The notes under the pieces: generated by a model
Seen by the model: the letters and a program-made list of their open reading frames with translations, nothing else
Databases searched by the model: none
What the model was told of the DNA's origin: nothing
Made by a program: the position numbers and the translations under genes
Shown here: positions 31,240-38,913 of the stretch, piece by piece
Numbering within the stretch: the first letter of the stretch is position 1
How the letters are laid out: each line of letters starts with the position of its first letter
Origin: Mesorhizobium norvegicum
GTDB taxonomy: Bacteria; Pseudomonadota; Alphaproteobacteria; Rhizobiales; Rhizobiaceae
Direction of reading: 5' to 3'
DNA length: 64,000 nucleotides
Assembly (NCBI RefSeq): GCF_004919685.1
Contig: NZ_SMYZ01000054.1
Span: 1 to 64,000 of the forward strand

Positions 31240-32033
31240 CGTTCTCTCTGCTCCGCGTCGCCGGCGTCGTGCAGTCCGGCCAATCCGCCCGGGTGTGCGA
31301 CGTCTTCCATGAAGTTGATGAGGTGTTCGGCCGACTTGACCTCGCTCCGGTCGGCGGACAGTGCCACTTTGCCGCGATCCAGCACGACGAAGCGATCGGC
31401 GATGTCGAAGACATGATGGATGTTGTGGCCGATGAACAGGATCGAGCGGCCGCTCGCCCGCACCTGGCGCACGAAATGGAAGACCTTGGCGGTTTCGGTC
31501 AGCGACAACGCCGTCGTCGGCTCGTCGAGGACGATCAGCTCGGCCTGCTTGTAGATGGCGCGCGCGATCGCCACGCCCTGGCGCTCACCGCCCGACAACT
31601 GGCCGACGATCGACTGCGGCGTGAACACCTTTGAGGTGAAGCCGATCTCGCGCATCAGCCGGCTCGCCTCCTCGATCTCCTTGTTGACCTTCAGCCAGCC
31701 GAGAAAGCCGGTGAGCTCGCGGCCCATGAAGATGTTGCGCACGATGGTCTGCTGCACGGCCAACGCCCGGTCCTGGAACACCGTCTCGATGCCGGCCTCG
31801 CGCGAGCGCGCCGCATTCCATCCGGTGACCGGCTTGCCGCGGATGAGGATCTCGCCGCTGGTCGGCTTGACCACGCCCGACAGGATCTTGATCAGCGTCG
31901 ACTTGCCGGCGCCATTGTCACCGATCAGGCCGACCACCTCGCCGCGGTCGACGCTAAGATTGACCCCGCCCAGTGCATAGACGTGGCCATAGGATTTGCT
32001 GATATCGCGCAGTTCGATGAGACGTTCGGCCAT
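31236..32033 (-). CDS. Sugar ABC transporter ATP-binding protein, single domain (FrcA type)
   Basis: A 265-residue ATPase with one nucleotide-binding domain: Walker A GDNGAGKST (about 38-46), signature LSGGERQ, Walker B LIVLDEPT, H-loop FIGHN. RbsA-type partners have two domains in about 500 residues; a single-domain version is typical of the FrcBCA fructose importers of rhizobia. GAGGACC supports the ATG at 32031-32033; the open frame upstream crosses into the binding-protein gene. Middle gene of the importer set. Confidence 0.94.
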   Translation of the reverse strand: MAERLIELRDISKSYGHVYALGGVNLSVDRGEVVGLIGDNGAGKSTLIKILSGVVKPTSGEILIRGKPVTGWNAARSREAGIETVFQDRALAVQQTIVRNIFMGRELTGFLGWLKVNKEIEEASRLMREIGFTSKVFTPQSIVGQLSGGERQGVAIARAIYKQAELIVLDEPTTALSLTETAKVFHFVRQVRASGRSILFIGHNIHHVFDIADRFVVLDRGKVALSADRSEVKSAEHLINFMEDVAHPGGLAGLHDAGDAEQRER

Positions 32034-32107
32034 GGCGGTCCTCGCTTTGTTTCCGGGTGCCGGCGGTCCCGTCGGCCGGGTTTGAACCCGGCCGACGGCT
32101 TGGGAGG

Positions 32108-33115
32108 TCAGCGCAGCGCCTGCTTGGCGAGTTCTGCGACGATCTCGTAATTCTGCGGCGTGACGAAACCGGCGCCGGTGTCGACATTCATCGGCGCCAG
32201 GCCCAGCACCACCTGCTGGCACAGGCTGAGGATCGGCAGATAGCCCTGCAGGAACGGCTGCTGGTCGGCCGTCAGCTGCACCCAGCCGCCCTTGAAACCC
32301 TCGACGATCTGCGGGCTGGTGTCGAAGCCGAAGTTGAAGATCTCGCCTGCCTTGCGTCCGGCCGCCTGCATGTAGGTCGGGACGTTGCCGAGCATCTGTC
32401 CGCCGGGATAACCGACCGCCTTGACGTCGGGATTGTTGAGCAGGGCCGCGGTGATCACCGGAATGGCCTGATTGGGATCGGCGGCCCATTCGGGTGGCGA
32501 GGAGAGCTGGATGACCTCGACGCCGGCCTCCTTGAGCGCTGCCACCGTACCGCGCTCGCGTGCGCCGCGGCTCTCATTGTCGAACGGGCCGATCATGATC
32601 GCCTTGTCGCCGGCTTTCAGCTTGGCCAGCTTGAACGCCTCGGCGCCGAGCGCGCGGCCCTGCTGCTCCTGCTGGGCGCCGACATAGCCGCCGCCGAACG
32701 CCGCCGTCACCTTCGGCACCGGCACGTTCTGGTACATCATCTTGATGCCGTCCTTGTGCGCCTGTTCGGCGAGCGGCATGATCGACGCGTCGCCGGGGTG
32801 GCCCATCATGGCGATGCCGTTGGGCTTCACGGCGACCGCCTCGCGCAATTGCTGCACCATCTTTTCGATGTCCCAGCCCGAGAAGATGTAGTCGACTTTC
32901 GGCCCGAGATCGGCCGCCGCCTGCTTGGCGCCATTGTAGACGATGGTGCCGAACGCGTCGCCCTCGGCGCCGCCGACGAAGAAGCGGATGTGGACGTCCT
33001 TGCACCATTGGGCGTCGAGCGCCTGCGCGGGCAAGGTGGAGATTGCAGCGGCAAGCGCCGTGGCGCCGGCCACGACGGTCGAGCGCAGAAGTGTCGTTCT
33101 GATCGCGATGCTCAT
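32108..33115 (-). CDS. Sugar ABC transporter periplasmic substrate-binding protein
   Basis: A 335-residue protein with a signal peptide (cleavage probably after AQA near residue 32) and a Peripla_BP_4 fold: YIFSGWDIEKMVQQLREAVAVKPNGIAMMGHPGD, MIGPFDNESRGARERG, then NNPDVKAVGYPGG. This family binds ribose, xylose, inositol-like polyols or other sugars. GGGAGGAA lies before the ATG at 33113-33115. First transporter gene after the two enzymes of the operon. The substrate is not clear; the enzyme pair suggests a polyol or sugar that is oxidised and isomerised. Confidence 0.93.
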   Translation of the reverse strand: MSIAIRTTLLRSTVVAGATALAAAISTLPAQALDAQWCKDVHIRFFVGGAEGDAFGTIVYNGAKQAAADLGPKVDYIFSGWDIEKMVQQLREAVAVKPNGIAMMGHPGDASIMPLAEQAHKDGIKMMYQNVPVPKVTAAFGGGYVGAQQEQQGRALGAEAFKLAKLKAGDKAIMIGPFDNESRGARERGTVAALKEAGVEVIQLSSPPEWAADPNQAIPVITAALLNNPDVKAVGYPGGQMLGNVPTYMQAAGRKAGEIFNFGFDTSPQIVEGFKGGWVQLTADQQPFLQGYLPILSLCQQVVLGLAPMNVDTGAGFVTPQNYEIVAELAKQALR

Positions 33116-33213
33116 GCACGTTCCTCCCATTGTTTCCCTCGTCAGCCGAGGGGCTTTCTGACGATTGCTTCGGCAGTACCACTTGACGGCCGGCTCCTCC
33201 CGCCGGCCGATCC

Positions 33214-34122
33214 TCACACCGGGTTAAGCAGGTAGCTGGCGCCTCCCCGGCATTGCTTCAGATATTCCAGGGCGCGTGCCTGGCCGGTGATCTCCAGGTC
33301 GCCGCGATAGACCGGGTCGTGCCAGCCCTCGATGTCGATGGCGCCCTTGTACCCGGCCAGCCGCAATTCGCTGATCACCCGCGTCCAGTCGCTGTCGCCA
33401 AAACCCGGCGTGCGCATCTGCACGAAGGGCAGCCGGCCGAACACGCCATGCTCGCGGATGACATCCCAGCGCACCGTCGCGTCCTTGCCGTGGACGTGGA
33501 AGATGCGGGGCGCCCATTTGCGGATCTGCGGCATCGGATCGATGAGATAGACCAACTGATGGCAGGGTTCCCATTCCAGCCCGAGATTGTCGTCAGGCAA
33601 TTCGTTGAACATCAGCTCCCAGGCGTCCGGATTGTGGGCGATGTTCCAGTCGCCTGCAGCCCAGTTGCCGTCCATCGCGCAGTTCTCGAAGGCGATGCGC
33701 ACGCCCTTGTCGGCGGCACGCTTTGCCAGTGGCCCCCAGACTTCCTTGAAGCGCGGCAGGCTGTCGGTCAGCTTCTTGCCGCGCAGGCGGCCGGTGAAGC
33801 CACTGACCATCGAGGTGCCGAACAGATGCGCATTGTCGATGACCGTTTCCCAGGCTGCGAGCACGCCGCGATCGACCTCGCCGTCTTCCAGCGGATTGCC
33901 GAACACGCCGATCGACGAAACGCTGACATCCGCATCGCCGATCGCCTCGCGGATATCACCGGCCAGCCGTGGCAAGTCCTTGCCGCCCAGTGTTTGCCAG
34001 AAGAAGGGCTGGATGCTCTCGAAGCCGAGCGGCAGGATCTGTTTGATGTAGGCCGCCGGATCATCGAGATTGGCCCGCACCATGGTGCCGATCCGGATGT
34101 CGAGAAGCGGGTTTGGCGTCAT
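33214..34122 (-). CDS. Sugar phosphate isomerase/epimerase (TIM barrel)
   Basis: A 302-residue AP-endonuclease-2-like TIM-barrel enzyme. Metal-ligand-type residues sit in VRIAFENCAMDG, LGLEWEPCHQLV, IFHVHGKDATV and GAIDIEGWHDPV, in the usual order of the IolE/xylose-isomerase-like group. Such enzymes isomerise keto-sugars or dehydrate keto-inositols. The start (after GAGGAAGC) overlaps the end of the dehydrogenase gene in ATGA form, so the two act in one pathway. Confidence 0.93.
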   Translation of the reverse strand: MTPNPLLDIRIGTMVRANLDDPAAYIKQILPLGFESIQPFFWQTLGGKDLPRLAGDIREAIGDADVSVSSIGVFGNPLEDGEVDRGVLAAWETVIDNAHLFGTSMVSGFTGRLRGKKLTDSLPRFKEVWGPLAKRAADKGVRIAFENCAMDGNWAAGDWNIAHNPDAWELMFNELPDDNLGLEWEPCHQLVYLIDPMPQIRKWAPRIFHVHGKDATVRWDVIREHGVFGRLPFVQMRTPGFGDSDWTRVISELRLAGYKGAIDIEGWHDPVYRGDLEITGQARALEYLKQCRGGASYLLNPV

Positions 34123-35150
34123 TGTGCTTCCTCTGCGATTGCAACGCGGCGTCCGGTTTCGGCGCTCTCGATGGCGCCGAAAACCATGGCCAGGCTCTTG
34201 ATGTTGTCGGCGCCACGCGTTTCCGGCTCGGTGCCGGTCTCGATGGCTCGGATGAAATCCTGGATGATGCCGAGATGACCGCCGATGCGGTCGGACGCGT
34301 CGAGCGGCGGCACATCGATCGGCTGGGTTTTGTCGAGCAAGCCGTCTCGGCCCGGCACCACCACTTCTGCCTTCAGCGCGTCGTGGCCATCCCAAATGAG
34401 GCTGCCGCGCTCGGCGACGATGCGCCAGTCGCCCTCCCAGCTGGTGCGGAAGCCGGCGGCGCACCAGCTGCCGGCATAGGTGAACTGCTTGCCGCCACCG
34501 AGGTCGAAGACGGCACTGGCCGACGATCCCTGCCGGTACCAGGAATTGGCCGGCTCCCATTCCTGGCAATAGACATTGGCCGGCTCGCCGGCGACCATAT
34601 AGCGGGCGGCGTCGAATGTGTGGATCGCCATGTCGAGCAGCAGGACATGCGCCATCTCCTCGCGAAAGCCGCCGAAATGCGGCGCGACGAAGAAGTCGGC
34701 ATGGATGCTGGTCGGCGCACCAATGGCGCCGGAAGAGAGAAAGCGCCTGATGCGCCTGACATTGGCGACATAGCGACGGTTCTGGACGACGGCATGAATG
34801 CGCCCGGCCTGGCGAGCAGCCTCGACGATGGCGCGCGCATTCTCCGGGCTGTCGGCGAGCGGCTTTTCCGTCAAGAGGTGGCAATGATGGGCAAAGGCGG
34901 AAAGCGCGACCTCGCGCCGCGCCGCCGGAACCACGACGTCGAACACTGCGTCAGGTCGGGTGCGGTCGAGTACTGCGTCGAGGCTGGTTCCGATGACGGC
35001 ATTGGTGAGGTCGTATTCTTGCGCCCTCGCCCGCGCCCTGTCGGCATCGAGGTCGACAAGGCCGACAATGGCGAGCCCGTCGATTTGCCTGATGGCATCG
35101 AGCCAGGCCTTGCTCATCGCTCCGCAGCCGACCAGGACGGCATTGATCAT
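34119..35150 (-). CDS. Gfo/Idh/MocA family NAD(P)-dependent oxidoreductase
   Basis: A 343-residue dehydrogenase. The N-terminal Rossmann domain starts AVLVGCGAMSKAWLDAI, with LTEKPLADSPENARAIVEAA (the EKP motif) at about 92-111. The C-terminal domain has HVLLLDMAIHTFDAARYM, where the HT/D pair is typical of the catalytic region. Substrates of the family include myo-inositol, glucose and other sugars. It is the first gene of the operon; the LacI-type operators lie just upstream. Confidence 0.94.
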   Translation of the reverse strand: MINAVLVGCGAMSKAWLDAIRQIDGLAIVGLVDLDADRARARAQEYDLTNAVIGTSLDAVLDRTRPDAVFDVVVPAARREVALSAFAHHCHLLTEKPLADSPENARAIVEAARQAGRIHAVVQNRRYVANVRRIRRFLSSGAIGAPTSIHADFFVAPHFGGFREEMAHVLLLDMAIHTFDAARYMVAGEPANVYCQEWEPANSWYRQGSSASAVFDLGGGKQFTYAGSWCAAGFRTSWEGDWRIVAERGSLIWDGHDALKAEVVVPGRDGLLDKTQPIDVPPLDASDRIGGHLGIIQDFIRAIETGTEPETRGADNIKSLAMVFGAIESAETGRRVAIAEEAQ

Positions 35151-35211
35151 CCGGCGCTCCTCCTCCGCTCGGTCCCTCCAGACCGATCGTCACGGCGTCC
35201 ACGGCAAGACC

Positions 35212-35237
35212 GTAAACGTTTTTCCGTAAACGTTTAC
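35212..35237. promoter_or_regulatory. Two adjacent LacI-family operators
   Basis: A perfect palindrome GTAAACGTTTAC (35226-35237) and an imperfect one GTAAACGTTTTT (35212-35223), spaced 14 bases centre to centre. The core AAACGTTT is typical of LacI/GalR operators. They lie between the catabolic operon and the divergent LacI gene. Confidence 0.8.
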
Positions 35238-35347
35238 GAGAACACACCCGAAGGCGTAGAATGTCAATTGGCCGCTCGCAAAAATCGTCTTCTCGCCTTG
35301 GCCTGAGCGGCTACCGGTGCTAGCCAAGCAAGGGGGAGAACAGTCAC

Positions 35348-36373
35348 TTGGCGTCCAGCATTCACGACCTTGCCCGTCACCTGAACATTTCGATCGGCAC
35401 CGTGTCGCGGGCGCTGAACGGCCGCGCCGACGTCAATGCCGACACGCGCCAGCGCGTGCTCGAGGCGGCCAGGACGCTCAACTATTCACCGAACCAGTCC
35501 GGCCGCAGTCTGCGGCAGGGCGCCACCCATTCGATCGCCTTTATGCTGCAGCCGCATCCGGGCGACCAGCAATATGGCGAACCGTTCTTCATTCCGTTCC
35601 TGATCGGGCTGCAGGCCAGGCTCGCCGAAAGCGGGCTCGACCTGATCGTGGTGATGGGCGCGCCGGGCGACTACCAGCAGGAGCGCCTGCGCCGTGTCGT
35701 CGAGACACGCCGCGCCGATGCGGTGCTGCTGGCCTGGACACGGCGCGAGGACGAGCGCATCGACTATCTCACCCAGACCGGCTTTCCGTTCGCCACGCTT
35801 GGGCGCAGCCGCTCCGGGGCCAAGTCCTACCCTTCCCTCGACCTTGATTTCGAGAAGGCCGGGGCCGACGCGGTCGACCGCCTTGTGGCGCGCGGCCACC
35901 GCCGCATCGCCGCCGTCCGCCCGTCGCTCGACCTCAACTTCGGTTATCTATTCCTGGCCGGCTACCGCAAGGCCTTGCGGCGGCACGGCATCGAGATCGA
36001 CCCCGAACTGATCGCGTCAGGCTTCATCAACGAGGCCGGCGGCTACGAAGTGACGCCGCAGGTCATGCGATCCAAGGCCCCGCCGACCGCCATCATCTTC
36101 AACAATGATGCGATGGCGCTTGGCGGCTGCAAGGCGCTGGCCGAGATGGGCATCAGGCCGGGTCACGACATGGCGGTGACCGTCATCGTCGACACGCCGC
36201 TTTGCCGCTACTTTTCGCCGGCGCTGACAGCCTTCCGCCCGGCGCTTGAGCCGATGGGACAGCGGCTTGCTGAAATGCTGCTGGCCTCGATCCCGGCCTT
36301 CGCCGGCCCGGAGGGTCCACGGATCCTGCGCGAAGTCTGGCCGCTGGAACTGGTCGCACGCGACAGCGATTGA
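35348..36373 (+). CDS. LacI family transcriptional regulator (TTG start)
   Basis: A 341-residue repressor. The LacI helix-turn-helix is complete at the start: SIHDLARHLNISIGTVSRALNGR, then VNADTRQRVLEAARTLNYSPN with the hinge helix. A periplasmic-binding-protein-like effector domain follows (about 60-335), with ADAVLLAWTRRED, LVARGHRRIAAV and AIIFNNDAMALGG. The start codon is TTG, placed seven bases after GGGGGAG; no nearer ATG keeps the DNA-binding domain. It is divergent from the sugar operon and probably represses it until the inducer sugar arrives. Confidence 0.93.
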   Translation: MASSIHDLARHLNISIGTVSRALNGRADVNADTRQRVLEAARTLNYSPNQSGRSLRQGATHSIAFMLQPHPGDQQYGEPFFIPFLIGLQARLAESGLDLIVVMGAPGDYQQERLRRVVETRRADAVLLAWTRREDERIDYLTQTGFPFATLGRSRSGAKSYPSLDLDFEKAGADAVDRLVARGHRRIAAVRPSLDLNFGYLFLAGYRKALRRHGIEIDPELIASGFINEAGGYEVTPQVMRSKAPPTAIIFNNDAMALGGCKALAEMGIRPGHDMAVTVIVDTPLCRYFSPALTAFRPALEPMGQRLAEMLLASIPAFAGPEGPRILREVWPLELVARDSD

Positions 36374-36399
36374 TCGAAGCAGCAGGGCCACGCGGCGTA

Positions 36400-36424
36400 T
36401 TGAGATTCAGGTCAGGCCGAGTCG
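36400..36424. repeat. Fragment of the inverted-repeat element (second site)
   Basis: A 25-base exact match to 3433-3457, in the same orientation, after the LacI gene. The right arm and inner part are missing, so it is a remnant or a partial copy. Confidence 0.8.
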
Positions 36425-36488
36425 AAAATGGTGTTTCCGACTCCGTTGGCCATTCCCATGAATGAACGGGACCGACGCCGGTTCCGCG

Positions 36489-37253
36489 TCATTGCTGCAA
36501 TTCCGCCAGCGCCCTCTCCAGCGGCGCCGGCGAAATCTGGATCGGGCCGGAGAACGGCACGTCCATGTCGAGGATCAGGTAGAGCGCCCCGGCGATCAGC
36601 ACGGCCGAAACCACGAAGGTCGAAACCGTTATCGCGTTGCGGGGCGCCCTGAACCCGAAACTGGCGAAGATCAGCGCCAGCCACGCAACCAGCATGGCGA
36701 TCAGCGGCCAGGGGATCGCGCCCTCCGACTGCTCGATCAGCACCCAGCGCAGTTCCAGCACCTTCTGCAGGCGCTGGCGCGCGTCCTGCAGGATGGAGCC
36801 GCGCGCCGCGTCGGCCGGCGCCAGCGCGTTCAGCCGGGTGCCGATCTCCGTCAGCAAGCGTTCGGACAGCTGGTTGGCGACTACAGGGGTTTCGTTGGTG
36901 CGCGACGAGCCGACCGCCACCCTCTGCACATAGGCGGTGAGCGGTTCGCGCACCGCATCGGTTTCAGGGCCATACTGGCGCAAGATCCTGTCGAGCAGGA
37001 TCATCTCCGTCGCATAGGCGTGCACATTGTGGTCGATCGATTCGAAGGTGTTCTTGGCCGAGTTGATCATCAGGCCGAGCACCAGCGAGGTCATGACCCC
37101 GAACAGATTGGCAGCCAGCCGCACCACGGCGTTGGTATCGTCGTCGCGATGCCTGGCTGGCAGCCTGGGCCAGATCGCCATGCTGACCATCGGCGCGGCC
37201 GCCAGGCACAGGAAGATCACTGCTGCAAACAAGGCTTCGCGCATGCCGCACAT
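36489..37253 (-). CDS. DUF4239 (bestrophin-like) membrane protein
   Basis: About 254 residues with two N-terminal helices (ALFAAVIFLCLAAAPMVSMA; AANLFGVMTSLVLGLMINSA), a central soluble helical part, and two C-terminal helices (PLIAMLVAWLALIFASFGF; VSTFVVSAVLIAGALYLIL). The order and DMDVPFSGPIQIS near the end fit DUF4239. Function unknown. No ribosome site is clear; in-frame ATGs at 37292, 37253 and 37244 are possible and I take the middle one. Confidence 0.82.
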   Translation of the reverse strand: MCGMREALFAAVIFLCLAAAPMVSMAIWPRLPARHRDDDTNAVVRLAANLFGVMTSLVLGLMINSAKNTFESIDHNVHAYATEMILLDRILRQYGPETDAVREPLTAYVQRVAVGSSRTNETPVVANQLSERLLTEIGTRLNALAPADAARGSILQDARQRLQKVLELRWVLIEQSEGAIPWPLIAMLVAWLALIFASFGFRAPRNAITVSTFVVSAVLIAGALYLILDMDVPFSGPIQISPAPLERALAELQQ

Positions 37254-37347
37254 TTCTGCACGGCATGCGCCGATTGCCAATGACCCCGGCACCGATCACA
37301 CTGCGAAAATTGCGGCGAGCGTCAGGCGCTTACGCGACTGCCGTATT

Positions 37348-38901
37348 TCACGACACCGGCGCCGCTCCGCCCTCTGCGGTGCGCCGCGCGATGAATTCGT
37401 CGAGAACGCCCGCGGTGGCGACGGCCGAAGCCGGCGGAACGAAATCGGCCAGCGCCCGTCTCCAGACGCCGGTGGCGCGTTCGCTCGCCGTCTTCGAGCC
37501 ACTTTGCGTCCAGTTGCCGAAATTCGACCAATCGGCCACCAGCGGCTCGTAGAAAGCGGTGCGATAGCGCGCCATGGTGTGGCCGGCCGAGAAGAAATGG
37601 CCGCCCGGCTGCACTTCGGCGATCGCCTCGAAACCGATCGTATCGGTGTCGCCGGGCGTCGCGGCGCAGAGTTCAGCCACCGTCTGCAGCGCCTCGATAT
37701 CGGTGATCAGTTTCTCGAAGGAGACACTGAGGCCGCCCTCCAGCCAGCCGGCGGCATGGATGCACATCGTCGCCCCGGCCAGCACCGAGCCCCACAGTGC
37801 GAACTGGGTTTCGTGCGCGGCCTGCGCATCGGAGATGTTGGCCGCACTGCCGCCGCCGGACCGCCACGGCAGCCCGGTGAAGCGCGCCAGCTGGCCAGCG
37901 CCCAGCGTCGCCTTGACGTGCTCCGGCGTGCCGAAGGCCGGCGCCCCGGATTTCATGTCGACATTGGAGGAGAACGAGCCGTAGACGACCGGCGCACCCG
38001 GCCGCACGATCTGCGCCAGCGTCAGCCCGGCCAGCGCCTCGGCATGCTGCAGAGTCAGCGCGCCGGCGACCGTGATTGGCGCCATCGCGCCTGCCAGGCA
38101 GAACGGCGTGATGACGGAGACCTGGCCGGCGCGGGCGAAATCGATGATGCCTTGCGCCATCGGAATATCGAGCTGGCGTGGCGAGTTGGTGTTGATGACG
38201 GTGTAGCAATGCGCGCCCGCCAGAAACTCGTCGTCCGACAAGCCGCGCGCCAGCCGCAGCATCGCAAAACCGTCTTCGACCTGCGGCGTGCCGCGGGCGA
38301 AGACGAAGGGAAACTTGTCCGACAGCGTCAGCTGCGCGCGGTTGACGGCATAGTGGCGAAAGCGGTTGTCGACATCCTGCGGCTCGATGCACGGTCCCAG
38401 CATATGCAGCACGTCGAAATGCTGCACCAGCCGCATCAGATCCTCGAAATCGGCCAGCGTTCCCGGCCGCCGGCCGCGCTCGAGGTCGGTGACGTTCGGC
38501 GCCCCGCACCCAGCCAGGAAGGTCATCGAGCCGAGTTCGAGCGTCAGATCGCGGGCGCGGGAACCGGCATGGGCGCGGATCGACTTCGGCGCCGAGGCGA
38601 GTGCCGCCGTCACCATGTCGCGGCCGATGCGCACCATGTCGGTGTCCGGATCGACCAGGGCGCCGGCGCGGGCGAAATGCTCACGCGCCTGCGGCAGCAG
38701 CACCTTGATGCCGAGCTCTTCCAGCACGCGCAGCGCCGTGTCGTGGATCGATGCCACCTGATCATCCGAAAAGATCGGCTGCGGCAGGAACGGGTTCTTC
38801 AGCGAATGATAATTGGGCCGGCGGCTGCTTTCGCTGCCGGCCTCGCCCGTGCGTCCACGCCGGCGTTCGCGCCTGCTGTCCCGTGCCGCGTCATCGACCA
38901 T
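37348..38901 (-). CDS. Trimethylamine methyltransferase (MttB) family protein, non-pyrrolysine
   Basis: A 517-residue TIM-barrel-type protein of the MttB/COG5598 family: NPFLPQPIFSDDQVASIHDTALRVLEELGIKV, FLAGCGAPNVTDLERGRRPGT, then PGAPVVYGSFSSNVDMKSGAPAFGTPEH. There is no in-frame amber codon, so it is the non-pyrrolysine type, some of which demethylate glycine betaine or similar quaternary amines and pass the methyl group to a corrinoid protein. No corrinoid protein is visible here. It lies 12 bases after the flavoprotein gene, in one operon with it. Confidence 0.9.
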   Translation of the reverse strand: MVDDAARDSRRERRRGRTGEAGSESSRRPNYHSLKNPFLPQPIFSDDQVASIHDTALRVLEELGIKVLLPQAREHFARAGALVDPDTDMVRIGRDMVTAALASAPKSIRAHAGSRARDLTLELGSMTFLAGCGAPNVTDLERGRRPGTLADFEDLMRLVQHFDVLHMLGPCIEPQDVDNRFRHYAVNRAQLTLSDKFPFVFARGTPQVEDGFAMLRLARGLSDDEFLAGAHCYTVINTNSPRQLDIPMAQGIIDFARAGQVSVITPFCLAGAMAPITVAGALTLQHAEALAGLTLAQIVRPGAPVVYGSFSSNVDMKSGAPAFGTPEHVKATLGAGQLARFTGLPWRSGGGSAANISDAQAAHETQFALWGSVLAGATMCIHAAGWLEGGLSVSFEKLITDIEALQTVAELCAATPGDTDTIGFEAIAEVQPGGHFFSAGHTMARYRTAFYEPLVADWSNFGNWTQSGSKTASERATGVWRRALADFVPPASAVATAGVLDEFIARRTAEGGAAPVS

Positions 38902-38913
38902 CAGAAATCCTCC

